37,214 nt of DNA, from assembly GCA_938028625.1 (NCBI GenBank), contig CALIZB010000003.1, positions 76,103 through 113,316 of the forward strand, given 5' to 3'. The DNA comes from an uncultured Bacteroidia bacterium (GTDB lineage Bacteria; Bacteroidota; Bacteroidia; JANWVE01). Both the position numbers and the translations under genes were made by a program. The notes beneath the pieces are model-generated. The model searched no databases. It was not told the origin of the DNA and saw nothing but the letters and a program-made list of their open reading frames with translations. Positions 7,751 to 15,606 of the stretch are shown in pieces (position 1 is the stretch's first letter; each line of letters opens with the position of its first letter).

Positions 7751-8893
7751 ATGAAACGCTACAAAACCCTTCCGCGTCATCAGTGGAGAAAAAAAGTAGA
7801 GGAATTAGGTTTTATCTTTCATACTCCTGACATGCCCTACTGGGACGAGAGCATCTATTATACATTTAATTATGCCCAAATTGATGTATTAGAAAAAGCA
7901 ACGGCAACTTTATACGACCTGTGCTTAAAAGCCGCAGAATACGTCATTGAAAATAAACTCTATGCTAAACTACTTATTCCTGATAGTTTTGTTTCACTCA
8001 TAGAACGTTCATGGCAAAATGAAGACCCATCTATTTATGGGCGTTTTGACCTGTGGTATGATGGTGTAAATCCCCCGAAACTGTATGAGTTTAATGCTGA
8101 TACGCCTACTTCTTTGTTTGAAGCGAGTATTGTACAATGGTTTTGGTTAAAGGAATACAAAGCCGAAGCTGACCAGTTCAATTCCATGCACGAAAAAATT
8201 ATTGACTATTGGAAATATGTAAAACCCTATCTCAAACAAGGTAAATTGTATTTTGCTTGTGCAAGAGGGAGTTCAGAAGATTTTGTAACCACAGAATATC
8301 TACGGGACTGTGCTATCCAAGCGGAGCTAGATACCGAATTTTTATACATGGACGAGATTGGTTGGCATAATCCAAGACAGTGTTTTACAGATTTGAATGA
8401 ACAACCTATATGCAATATATTCAAACTCTACCCTTACGAATGGATGTGGGAAGAAGATTTTTACCCTTACCTTATACAGGACACAATGCAGGCATACTGG
8501 ATAGAACCGCCATGGCGCATTATATGGTCTTGTAAAGGTATTTTGCCCATTCTGTGGGAATTATTTCCTGAACACGAAAATTTGTTACCTGCTTACTTTG
8601 AAGCTAATAAGTTTGGAAGCAAAGAATATGTACGCAAACCTATATACGCTCGTGAAGGTGCTAATGTAGGAGTTATAAAAAACGGTAGAATTATCATGGA
8701 AAATGCAGGCGAGTATGGTCATAATGGGTATGTATACCAAGCGTATCAACCTTTACCTAATTTTTCAGGAAATTACCCCGTAATAGGTTCTTGGGTCATT
8801 GGACAAGAACCCGCAGGTATGGGCATACGCGAATCAGATACTGTAATCACCACAAATACCAGTAGATTTATTCCACATTACATTGAAGTTTAA
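7751..8893 (+). CDS. Glutathionylspermidine synthase-like ATP-grasp protein (YgiC/YjfC type)
   Basis: 380 residues, matching the stand-alone YgiC/YjfC family of about 385. Family signatures include YGRFDLWYDG, YEFNADTPTSLFEAS (about 112-127), a middle CARGSSEDFVTTEYLRDCA, KLYPYEWMWEED, and the C-terminal KPIYAREGANVG and IGSWVIGQEPAGMGIRE. The fold is a pre-ATP-grasp plus ATP-grasp ligase that would join a carboxylate to an amine using ATP. The amidase domain of E. coli Gss is missing, as in YgiC. Family members without the amidase are not proven to make glutathionylspermidine, and the true substrate is open. It is probably cotranscribed with the EcsC gene. Confidence 0.9.
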   Translation: MKRYKTLPRHQWRKKVEELGFIFHTPDMPYWDESIYYTFNYAQIDVLEKATATLYDLCLKAAEYVIENKLYAKLLIPDSFVSLIERSWQNEDPSIYGRFDLWYDGVNPPKLYEFNADTPTSLFEASIVQWFWLKEYKAEADQFNSMHEKIIDYWKYVKPYLKQGKLYFACARGSSEDFVTTEYLRDCAIQAELDTEFLYMDEIGWHNPRQCFTDLNEQPICNIFKLYPYEWMWEEDFYPYLIQDTMQAYWIEPPWRIIWSCKGILPILWELFPEHENLLPAYFEANKFGSKEYVRKPIYAREGANVGVIKNGRIIMENAGEYGHNGYVYQAYQPLPNFSGNYPVIGSWVIGQEPAGMGIRESDTVITTNTSRFIPHYIEV

Positions 8894-8903
8894 AAATATT
8901 TTT

Positions 8904-8911
8904 TACCTTTG
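8904..8911 (+). promoter_or_regulatory. -7 box TACCTTTG of the YegP-like gene
   Basis: It lies 19 nt before the ATG at 8931, just after the stop of the ATP-grasp gene, so the YegP-like gene can be transcribed alone. Confidence 0.6.
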
Positions 8912-8930
8912 TTTTATCAATTCTAATCCT

Positions 8931-9269
8931 ATGGGAACATTTGTAATTTCTAAAAGAAAAAACGGAGAATTTCAGTTCAATCTGAAAGCAGGAAATGGTC
9001 AGATAATACTGACCAGCGAAGGATATACTACCAAAGCTAACTGCATCAATGGTATTGAATCCGTGAAAAAAAACAGTGTAGATGACGCTCGCTATGAGAG
9101 AAAAACGTCTTCTAATGGCAAATTCTACTTTAATCTCAAAGCAACTAATGGTCAGATAATTGGCACAAGCGAGATGTACGAAAGTGAAAGCGGCAGAGAG
9201 AACGGTATAGAGTCCGTGAAAAAAAATGCCCCTGATGCGGATATACAAGACGAAACCATATCAGAGTAA
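8931..9269 (+). CDS. YegP-family protein with two DUF1508 repeats
   Basis: 112 residues from the ATG at 8931; the in-frame extension to 8883 overlaps the previous gene and contains the promoter. Two tandem DUF1508 units are visible: NGEFQFNLKAGNGQII...NGIESVKKNS and NGKFYFNLKATNGQII...NGIESVKKNA. This is the normal YegP architecture, in which the duplicated unit forms a compact beta-alpha fold. The cellular role is unknown. The tail is short and acidic (DADIQDETISE). It may also be read from the upstream operon, as it starts 37 nt after the ATP-grasp stop. Confidence 0.92.
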   Translation: MGTFVISKRKNGEFQFNLKAGNGQIILTSEGYTTKANCINGIESVKKNSVDDARYERKTSSNGKFYFNLKATNGQIIGTSEMYESESGRENGIESVKKNAPDADIQDETISE

Positions 9270-9294
9270 ACACATTCTGTAAGATAAAAAAATT

Positions 9295-9336
9295 ACACAC
9301 CTTCAACATCCTGCTCAGCTGAGGTGTGTTTTTTTA
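9295..9336. terminator. Terminator after the YegP-like gene, probably bidirectional
   Basis: ACACACCT (9295-9302) pairs with AGGTGTGT (9322-9329), followed by a T-run; an A-run precedes the stem, so it could also serve the minus strand. The loop itself holds the palindrome CTCAGCTGAG. Confidence 0.75.
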
Positions 9337-9459
9337 TTTCCATCAAGTCTGGCTAGGTATTCATTAAAATTGGTGGCTACATACAAAACTCCTTTATCGA
9401 TAATTAAAAGACGAATATAATAATTTGCCCCATGAACACAAAGGAACACAGGGCAAAAC
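9313..9459 (-). other. Possible gene remnant in an intergenic stretch
   Basis: Between the YegP terminator and the T9SS gene a short minus-strand frame of about 46 codons reads NYYIRLLIIDKGVLYVATNF followed by NEYLARLDGN. The pattern of strand then VATNFNEYL resembles the tail of SMI1/KNR4 (SUKH) proteins, which often end in ADSFEEFL. No promoter is seen and the frame runs into the terminator stem. It may be a relic or chance. Confidence 0.2.
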
Positions 9460-9485
9460 ATGACTTATGGAAAGTTTCTATTTTA

Positions 9486-11456
9486 TTAGTGCAGGATGTG
9501 CACTGTTTTGTAATAATAAATGCTGTTTTGGTCTTTTATTATCAGTTGATATAAGCCATTAGGCAGGTGAGCGGTGCTAAAAGCATAATTCTGTGCGTGT
9601 AATGTGCCTGTGTGCAATACTGTACGTACTCCTAGCATGGATACTAACTCTATCTGTGCGTCAGGTACGGACATAGTTACCTGTACATTCATCATTTCTG
9701 ATACAGGATTAGGATATGACTGAATAGCATTTTCGGCAAATAAAGAGTTGGCAATTTTTGTAAGAGGACTGATAACAATAGTATCACTCGGAATAGGTGT
9801 AGTAAGCATACCACTTGTAGCGTTGAGTCTGGTAGTACCTGGTGCGTTGAAAGTAAGATTGCTGAACGTTGCCACACCACTTACAGCATTAGCCGTGTTG
9901 TTTACCATAGGTAGTGAAGCTGTATTAGTGAGTGTTACAAGTAAAGTATGGTCTAAATCACGGTTATTGTTGGCATCTGTACTTTCTACCACAGGAGATT
10001 GTGCAAGAGGTGTTCCTTCTACACCAGTATTGGAAGGCTGAGTAGTAAAACGAAGTTTGGTTGCCGTTACACTGATAGCATTATTACTTGCCCCAGACTG
10101 TACAGCAGTATTGAATGGCATCATATAACTACCTGTAAGGTTAAAACTGGAATTATCTACTTTAAAGGCAATGTTTAACCCATCAACCGTAGTCGGGAGC
10201 ATTCCCCCAAGACTTGTTTTAAGCCACACTTTCACTTTAATGAGGTTAATAGAATTGTCAGGTATGCTCACAGGTAGAGTTGGCGCAAAAACCAAAGAGT
10301 CTGGTTTCACGATAAGAGGTAGTGCAGTAGACGAACCCGCAGGGACAAAAACAGCATCTTCAATAAGATGTGTCCAGTTGGTAATATCATTTCCTGTACC
10401 TGCTGTAATCACAAAACCTGTTAGTGTACTTGGAAGAGTATTGAAGTCTGGGCAGTTTCCATCTTCACGTAAAATAAAATGAAAGTTAAAAGGAGCGGAG
10501 GCACTATCATTAGCTATTGAACTGATAGTTGAAGGAGGAGTAAAAAGTGGGTCTATTGAAATAGTATGTCCTGTATTGAGTAGAGAATTGAGATAGGTTA
10601 CAGTTGTACCTGAGGTCATATTTACAGTATTTGCTCCTGAATTCCATATCCCGTCGCTATCTACAATAGCAGAAATGATATTACCTGTATTAAAATCTCT
10701 GAACTCTACTCGGCGGATACCATTGGGAAGGTTGTTAGGAACGATAAGTCCATATTTGGCAGGTTTGCCATCTACTTCGGTTCTGTACCAATTAGCAATA
10801 CTGGTAATAGCAGTAAGGTTTAATCCGTCATCTTCTACAATAGCGCTTGTGATAGGCTGACCAGTTCCAGCTAGATTGTCATACAAGTAGACCACAGTCT
10901 TGGCAGGAGCAACCGTGGTATCTTTAATTGCAGAACCATTGGTAAGCCCTGTACCGTAATCAATAACATTAGTAGTATCATTAGCGGCTACACGCGTGGC
11001 AATAGTTGTTCCTCCAGCGCCGTCATTGAGCATGAGTTTAGGAATAAGTTTTTTGCCTGGGGTAAACCTTATATTTCCTGTGGATTCAAGCATAAACCAG
11101 CCTGAATACTCACCTGTGGTAGATGCTGTAAATTGCTCGTAAGACCCAGGTGTTGCCATGCTTGGACTGGTTGTACGGGTAATAGTAGCTGTACCCATAT
11201 TGATTAAATAAGGGTTACCAGCTCCAGAATTTGTAATAGGACTACCTACGGTATCCATTTGGTTAAAATAACGATATGTAGCACCAGGAGTTAATCCTGA
11301 AACTGTTCCCCAAAACACAAAGGGAGTACGGTTGTTGTTTGTACCATTTACCCCTTGTATGTACTTGGGAAGCGTAGTAGTAAAAGTAATCTGTGCAATT
11401 GTGTTATGTACAAAGATAGCACAGCATAATGCAAGAAAGCTAAGCAGATATTTCAT
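9486..11456 (-). CDS. T9SS-secreted surface protein, 656 residues
   Basis: Signal peptide: hydrophobic 4-15, ending HNTIAQ (cut near 21). The long middle is Thr/Ser/Asn/Gly-rich beta-sandwich-like sequence, with a motif VEDDGLN/IVDSDGIW occurring twice (~205-275) and an internal block around TTQPSNTGVEGTPLAQSPVV that resembles adhesin-type repeats. The last ~75 residues are a type A sorting domain: FAENAIQSYPNPVSEMMNV, then VSMLGVRTVL, LPNGLYQLIIK and a final KTVHILH. The T9SS machinery exports such proteins across the outer membrane and removes the tail. No enzyme domain was recognised. The probable role is a surface or matrix protein. Confidence 0.88.
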   Translation of the reverse strand: MKYLLSFLALCCAIFVHNTIAQITFTTTLPKYIQGVNGTNNNRTPFVFWGTVSGLTPGATYRYFNQMDTVGSPITNSGAGNPYLINMGTATITRTTSPSMATPGSYEQFTASTTGEYSGWFMLESTGNIRFTPGKKLIPKLMLNDGAGGTTIATRVAANDTTNVIDYGTGLTNGSAIKDTTVAPAKTVVYLYDNLAGTGQPITSAIVEDDGLNLTAITSIANWYRTEVDGKPAKYGLIVPNNLPNGIRRVEFRDFNTGNIISAIVDSDGIWNSGANTVNMTSGTTVTYLNSLLNTGHTISIDPLFTPPSTISSIANDSASAPFNFHFILREDGNCPDFNTLPSTLTGFVITAGTGNDITNWTHLIEDAVFVPAGSSTALPLIVKPDSLVFAPTLPVSIPDNSINLIKVKVWLKTSLGGMLPTTVDGLNIAFKVDNSSFNLTGSYMMPFNTAVQSGASNNAISVTATKLRFTTQPSNTGVEGTPLAQSPVVESTDANNNRDLDHTLLVTLTNTASLPMVNNTANAVSGVATFSNLTFNAPGTTRLNATSGMLTTPIPSDTIVISPLTKIANSLFAENAIQSYPNPVSEMMNVQVTMSVPDAQIELVSMLGVRTVLHTGTLHAQNYAFSTAHLPNGLYQLIIKDQNSIYYYKTVHILH

Positions 11457-11483
11457 ATATTTTTGTATTTAATTTTGATGGAA

Positions 11484-11500
11484 CAAAAATACGATTTTTG
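11484..11500. promoter_or_regulatory. -7 box TATTTTTG (minus, 11484-11491) inside a small palindrome
   Basis: The minus-strand box lies 27 nt before the start of the T9SS gene at 11456. CAAAAAT (11484-11490) and ATTTTTG (11494-11500) form a perfect inverted repeat with a 3-base centre, which could be an operator or simply coincide with A/T composition. Confidence 0.5.
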
Positions 11501-11603
11501 AGTTAATCAAATGTAAAAAATAGGTTAAATGATACGTAAAAACACAAACCATAACTTTCACAAATTGGGTAATAAAGGCTACATAACTGCCTAAAATTTA
11601 TTG

Positions 11604-11634
11604 TATATTTGTAACTCTAAACGTTGTAATTTTG
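11604..11634 (+). promoter_or_regulatory. Two tandem -7 boxes before the 183-residue membrane protein
   Basis: TATATTTG at 11604-11611 and TAATTTTG at 11627-11634 both match TAnnTTTG. The second is 19 nt before the ATG at 11654. Confidence 0.5.
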
Positions 11635-11653
11635 TTAATTAAATGACTCGATT

Positions 11654-12205
11654 ATGAAAAACAATACAGAAACGCTTTTCGCGGAATTATATACGATTGA
11701 AATACCTTTAAGCAAAGTACTTTATTTTGAAGAAAAAATCAGAGCAAGACTGATTGCTACGCTGGTGATTGCGTTCAGTCTTATCTCTTCCAGTGCCTGG
11801 ACACTTTGGCATGGTTGGTTAGTAGATTATTTCAGGTATGATGTGCTGTTAATACCTATTATTTCTTTTCTAATGAAGTTAGTCGGAGCTTTTATTTTGT
11901 ACTACCTCACTAAACGAAACTGTTTAGTGTTGGATTTGCACAGTGGCAAGGTTACAACTTACTATAAGTTTTTCTTTACTATTTTTGTAAAAAACCGTTT
12001 TCAGATACGGCGTTTCACGGTAAATCCTCAAAATTTGATGCTTTCTTACCGTAGAGAAAAAAAACTGTTTGTTTTATACCTCAAAACCATAGAAGGACAA
12101 GATTTAGTATTAGCCAAAGACAAGAAGGAGTTCAATATACAAAAGATTATGAAAACAGTCAGGGAAGTAGCCATGTCTAATCAACCCGCTTACGAGCATG
12201 TATAG
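11654..12205 (+). CDS. Membrane protein with two central helices, unknown function
   Basis: 183 residues. A charged N-terminus is followed by two hydrophobic segments at about 33-50 (LIATLVIAFSLISSSAWTLW) and 63-85, then a mixed C-terminal domain with beta-strand-like parts (NCLVLDLHSGKVTTYYKFF, FVLYLKTIEGQDLVLAKDK). This layout resembles small bacterial PH-like membrane proteins, but no signature supports a family name. It converges on the ugd gene with 5 nt between the two stops and no terminator visible. Confidence 0.75.
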   Translation: MKNNTETLFAELYTIEIPLSKVLYFEEKIRARLIATLVIAFSLISSSAWTLWHGWLVDYFRYDVLLIPIISFLMKLVGAFILYYLTKRNCLVLDLHSGKVTTYYKFFFTIFVKNRFQIRRFTVNPQNLMLSYRREKKLFVLYLKTIEGQDLVLAKDKKEFNIQKIMKTVREVAMSNQPAYEHV

Positions 12206-12210
12206 CAAAT

Positions 12211-13530
12211 TTAAGAACCTTCGGATATAGTTTTTCTGCCAATACTGTAATAAGTAAAACCCATTTCCTGCATTTTGGAGAGTGTATAGATGTTTCTACC
12301 ATCAAAAATGAGCTTATTTTTTAGTTTTTTTGCAATTTCATCAAAGTCGGGAGTACGGAAATCGTTCCATTCTGTAAGAATAAGTAAAGCATCAGAGTTT
12401 TCAAGAGCTTTGTATAGGTCTGTGAAATAGGTCAGTTTATCGCCATACAATTTTTTAACATTATTTAAGGCTTCGGGGTCATGTACATGAAGTTTTGCCC
12501 CTTTTTCTAAAAGTTTATCTATGATAGTAAGCGCGGGTGCTTCACGAATGTCATCAGTATTAGGTTTGAAGGCAAGTCCCCACAAAGTAAATTGTTTGTC
12601 TTTGAGCTGGTACTGAAAATGTTTATCAACTATATCAAAAAAGCTGATTTTTTGTTTTTCGTTAACCTGCATCACTGCGTTAAGAATTTTGAAGTCATAA
12701 TTATTTTCTTGGGCTGTTTTATACAATGCCTGAACATCTTTTGGAAAACATGAACCACCATACCCTATACCTGGAAAAATAAACCGCTTTCCGATACGGG
12801 AATCTGTACCTATACCTTTTCTGACATTGTCTACATCTGCACCGAGAATAGTACACAAATTAGCAATTTCATTCATAAATGAAATTTTCATGGCTAAAAA
12901 CGCATTAGCCGCATATTTTGTCAGTTCTGCTGAACGAATATCCATTTCTATCAAAGGATTTCCAGAGCGTAAAAAAGGTTCATATAATTCCTGCATAATT
13001 TTGAAGGCTTTTTCACTTTCTGCCCCAATTACAACTCGTTCAGGTTTCATAAAATCATCAACCGCGACCCCTTCTTTAAGAAATTCAGGATTAGAAACTA
13101 CATCAAATGGTACAGATGTATGTTGTGATATAGTAGCTTTTACTTTTTCACCTGTACCTACGGGAACGGTACTCTTGTCTACAATTACTTTATATTCTGT
13201 AATACTTCTGCCAATGAGGTCAGCCGTTTGTAGAACGTATTTAAGGTCTGCAGAACCGTCTTCATTCGGCGGAGTAGGTAACGCTAAAAATATCACTTTA
13301 CCATGTTGAATGCCCTCTTGAATATCAGTAGTAAAACGTATACGGTTAGCTTCTACATTCTTTTTAAGCAAAGTTTCTAATCCTGGTTCGTAAATAGTAG
13401 GAATACCTTGTTTGAGTGTATTTACTTTGTTTTCATCAATATCTACACATACTACATGATTGCCCGATTCTGCAAAACATACTCCTGTAACTAAACCCAC
13501 ATATCCTGTACCAATAACTGTAATTTTCAT
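12211..13530 (-). CDS. ugd: UDP-glucose 6-dehydrogenase
   Basis: 439 residues, the standard bacterial length. It oxidises UDP-glucose twice with NAD to UDP-glucuronate in the cytoplasm, a precursor for surface polysaccharides. Motifs: N-terminal Rossmann GTGYVGLVTG (7-16) with VDIDENK binding the adenosine ribose, YEPGL, PTPPNEDGSAD, the invariant ELTKYAANAFLAMKISFMNE, and the catalytic cysteine in GGSCFPKD (Cys261). The C-terminal UDP-binding part has GLAFKPNTDDIREAPA. The glycosyltransferases at the window's left end are possible users of its product, but they are not adjacent. A promoter box ends 8 nt before the ATG. Confidence 0.97.
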   Translation of the reverse strand: MKITVIGTGYVGLVTGVCFAESGNHVVCVDIDENKVNTLKQGIPTIYEPGLETLLKKNVEANRIRFTTDIQEGIQHGKVIFLALPTPPNEDGSADLKYVLQTADLIGRSITEYKVIVDKSTVPVGTGEKVKATISQHTSVPFDVVSNPEFLKEGVAVDDFMKPERVVIGAESEKAFKIMQELYEPFLRSGNPLIEMDIRSAELTKYAANAFLAMKISFMNEIANLCTILGADVDNVRKGIGTDSRIGKRFIFPGIGYGGSCFPKDVQALYKTAQENNYDFKILNAVMQVNEKQKISFFDIVDKHFQYQLKDKQFTLWGLAFKPNTDDIREAPALTIIDKLLEKGAKLHVHDPEALNNVKKLYGDKLTYFTDLYKALENSDALLILTEWNDFRTPDFDEIAKKLKNKLIFDGRNIYTLSKMQEMGFTYYSIGRKTISEGS

Positions 13531-13538
13531 AAGCGGTG

Positions 13539-13546
13539 CAAAAATA
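13539..13546 (-). promoter_or_regulatory. -7 box TATTTTTG of ugd
   Basis: It matches TAnnTTTG on the minus strand, 8 nt before the ATG at 13530. Confidence 0.62.
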
Positions 13547-13638
13547 CAGTTAAGTTCAGTAAAAAAACAACATTCACGTTTATTTTTGCAAAATACAAAT
13601 CGGATAGATGCATAAAATGAATAATTTTTTTAATAAAA

Positions 13639-14202
13639 TCAGCGATTTTTACCTGTTTTTGCAAACTTTACAGGATAAGCAATATCCTGCGTTTTACCTT
13701 GTCTGAGATTGTCTAATTTTTTGCGGAGCAAGGTTTTTTTGAAAGCCGAGATATGGTCTATAAAGAGCTTTCCTTCTATATGGTCGTATTCATGTTGAAT
13801 AATACGGGCAGGAATATCATCAAAAGTTTCGGTATGTTCCTGAAAATGTTCATCAAAATAACGGATAGTAATTGTATCTAGGCGAGTAATCTCTGCCCTT
13901 ACATCAGGAATGCTTAAACAACCTTCATTAAATTGCCATTCTTTACCTGTTTCAGAGAGCATTTCTGCGTTGATAAAGACTTTTTTCAAATCCTGATATT
14001 TTTCATCAAACTGACCTGCATCTATGATAAATAAACGAATAGATAAACCTATCTGCGGTGCGGCTAAACCTACTCCATTAGCATTATACATAGTTTCAAA
14101 CATATTGGCTATAATTTCCTGCAAATTTGGATAGTCAGGTGTAATAGGTTTGGCTTTTTCTTTCAAAATAGGATTTCCGAGAATATAAATGGGCAGTATC
14201 AT
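13639..14202 (-). CDS. def: Peptide deformylase
   Basis: 187 residues. It removes the formyl group from the initiator methionine of new proteins, using a metal held by one Cys and two His. All three motifs are intact: GVGLAAPQ (43-50), EGCLSIP (93-99, metal Cys95) and QHEYDH (136-141, His137 and His141, with Glu138 as catalyst). It starts 4 nt after the DUF4270 stop and has no promoter box of its own in that gap, so it is most likely translated from the same transcript as the lipoprotein gene. The C-terminal basic tail (KTLLRKKLDNLRQGK) is typical for Bacteroidota enzymes. Confidence 0.97.
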   Translation of the reverse strand: MILPIYILGNPILKEKAKPITPDYPNLQEIIANMFETMYNANGVGLAAPQIGLSIRLFIIDAGQFDEKYQDLKKVFINAEMLSETGKEWQFNEGCLSIPDVRAEITRLDTITIRYFDEHFQEHTETFDDIPARIIQHEYDHIEGKLFIDHISAFKKTLLRKKLDNLRQGKTQDIAYPVKFAKTGKNR

Positions 14203-14206
14203 AATT

Positions 14207-15547
14207 TTACTGTACTTTGGTATAAATTATCTTTAATCTTGGTCGTTTTTGGATATTTGGAGATTGTCCTCCATGAATAATAGTACGAGCTAAATCCGTT
14301 TCAGGACTGCCAAAGTAACCTAATGGGCGTATGATTAGACCATTATTTTTAAGTTTTCCAATGATAACTGCTTGGATATAGTCCGTAAGATTTAGAGAAT
14401 AACGTTTAGCAGTACTATCATAAGAAACAGCCGATGCTCCTAAAATAAGAATACTATCTTTACGATTAGCCGTAGAACCCGCATGATACGCTCCAAGATA
14501 ACGGTTAGGTTTGAATAAATTTACGTCATCAGCATAGAGCGTAAGTTCTGCCTTGTTGATTGCCATATTCTTTAAGTTTTCAAGGTTGTTTATTTTGAGA
14601 TACATTTCATTCAACACACCTGTTTGTAGGTATGTATATTGATTAGATGTATTTGGGGGAAGTGTATTGCGTTTGAACGTATTATACCTTGCAATAGCTG
14701 AATTATTAAAAGGAAAATCATAACTTGTGGTGCTATCTACCATGCTGTTATCTGATTTTTTTCTGATTTTATAGTATAAAACAATTCGTGAAAAAGCAGA
14801 GGTCATATTAAATATAGAAACTACTCCAGGCGAACCCGTTGTATTAGCTTCAAAAGCCATACCTTTGAAGTAATTTTGTGTAAAAGTAGTAGCAGATGCA
14901 AAATTTGAAGGGTTTGTAGCGTTATCTGTTAATAATCTTTGTCCGAAGGTATCAGCTAAGCGTAGCCGTAGAATAGAACGTAATACTATTTTTTTTGTAG
15001 GGTCTTTTCGGTTAATGATGCTGTCTACCTTTTGGGGGCGTATGAAAATAGGTTCAGGTAAAGGAGTATCATTTATTAAATTGTTTCCTGTGGTTGTTTT
15101 AGGATTAGAATAACTGTAATATACACCTTCTTTATAGATAGTATCTGAAATTTCTTTAATAGCTAATTGTAACGGTGTACTTGCTGTATCACCGTAATAA
15201 TGAGCGTATTGCAGAAAAAGAACTATGGAGTCTAATACAGTATAGTTTTCATTATTATCTATGGCAAAAATAGGATTACTTCCTGTTGTCCAAAGTTGAG
15301 TATAAAAATTGGCAGTTGTTGTTCCAAAGTAGGTATCTGTATATTGACCTATTACGGCGTAATTCCACTCGTCGGTACGCAGTGTATCTCGGGCAATGCT
15401 ATACGTTTGAAAAGTAAAAGTATCTGTAACATTAGCTTTAATTAAGTCATCTTGGGGTTGTACTACTGCACCTGTATTATTGGGTTTTTGGCATGCCCAA
15501 AAAGTGAGTAATAAAAAAACAAGGACTATATGCGGTAAGTATTTCAT
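14207..15547 (-). CDS. DUF4270-family lipoprotein
   Basis: 446 residues. A lipoprotein signal ends LLTFWAC with Cys19. The body is the beta-rich domain of DUF4270 proteins: early FTFQTYSIARDTLRTDEWN then AVIGQYTDTYFGTTTANFYTQL, a segment on VLDSIVLFLQYAHYYGDT, later INKAELTLYADDVN and a C-terminal IQAVIIGKLKNNGLIIRPLG. The pattern of TxxxxxFTQ and IDSxxLxL strands resembles carbohydrate-binding-module-like parts of Bacteroidota surface lipoproteins. The function is unknown; the position is probably outer membrane. It sits between the transketolase subunit and peptide deformylase on one strand. Confidence 0.88.
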   Translation of the reverse strand: MKYLPHIVLVFLLLTFWACQKPNNTGAVVQPQDDLIKANVTDTFTFQTYSIARDTLRTDEWNYAVIGQYTDTYFGTTTANFYTQLWTTGSNPIFAIDNNENYTVLDSIVLFLQYAHYYGDTASTPLQLAIKEISDTIYKEGVYYSYSNPKTTTGNNLINDTPLPEPIFIRPQKVDSIINRKDPTKKIVLRSILRLRLADTFGQRLLTDNATNPSNFASATTFTQNYFKGMAFEANTTGSPGVVSIFNMTSAFSRIVLYYKIRKKSDNSMVDSTTSYDFPFNNSAIARYNTFKRNTLPPNTSNQYTYLQTGVLNEMYLKINNLENLKNMAINKAELTLYADDVNLFKPNRYLGAYHAGSTANRKDSILILGASAVSYDSTAKRYSLNLTDYIQAVIIGKLKNNGLIIRPLGYFGSPETDLARTIIHGGQSPNIQKRPRLKIIYTKVQ

Positions 15548-15555
15548 TCAGCCTG

Positions 15556-15563
15556 CAAAAGTA
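15556..15563 (-). promoter_or_regulatory. -7 box TACTTTTG of the DUF4270-def unit
   Basis: It matches TAnnTTTG on the minus strand, 8 nt before the ATG at 15547. Confidence 0.62.
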
Positions 15564-15606
15564 ATAAAATAACGCTTATACTGATAACTTTATACAAACA
15601 ACCTCT

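Noticed and set aside
9430-9457. TTTGCCC ... GGGCAAA inverted repeat before the 3' end of the T9SS gene
   Set aside because: No T-run follows on either strand, so I do not call it a terminator.
9748-10041. Plus-strand frames inside the T9SS gene (also 10171-10482)
   Set aside because: They are antisense shadows of a long Thr/Ser-rich gene with signal peptide and sorting domain.
12827-13309. 160-codon plus-strand frame
   Set aside because: It is antisense to ugd, whose motifs are complete.
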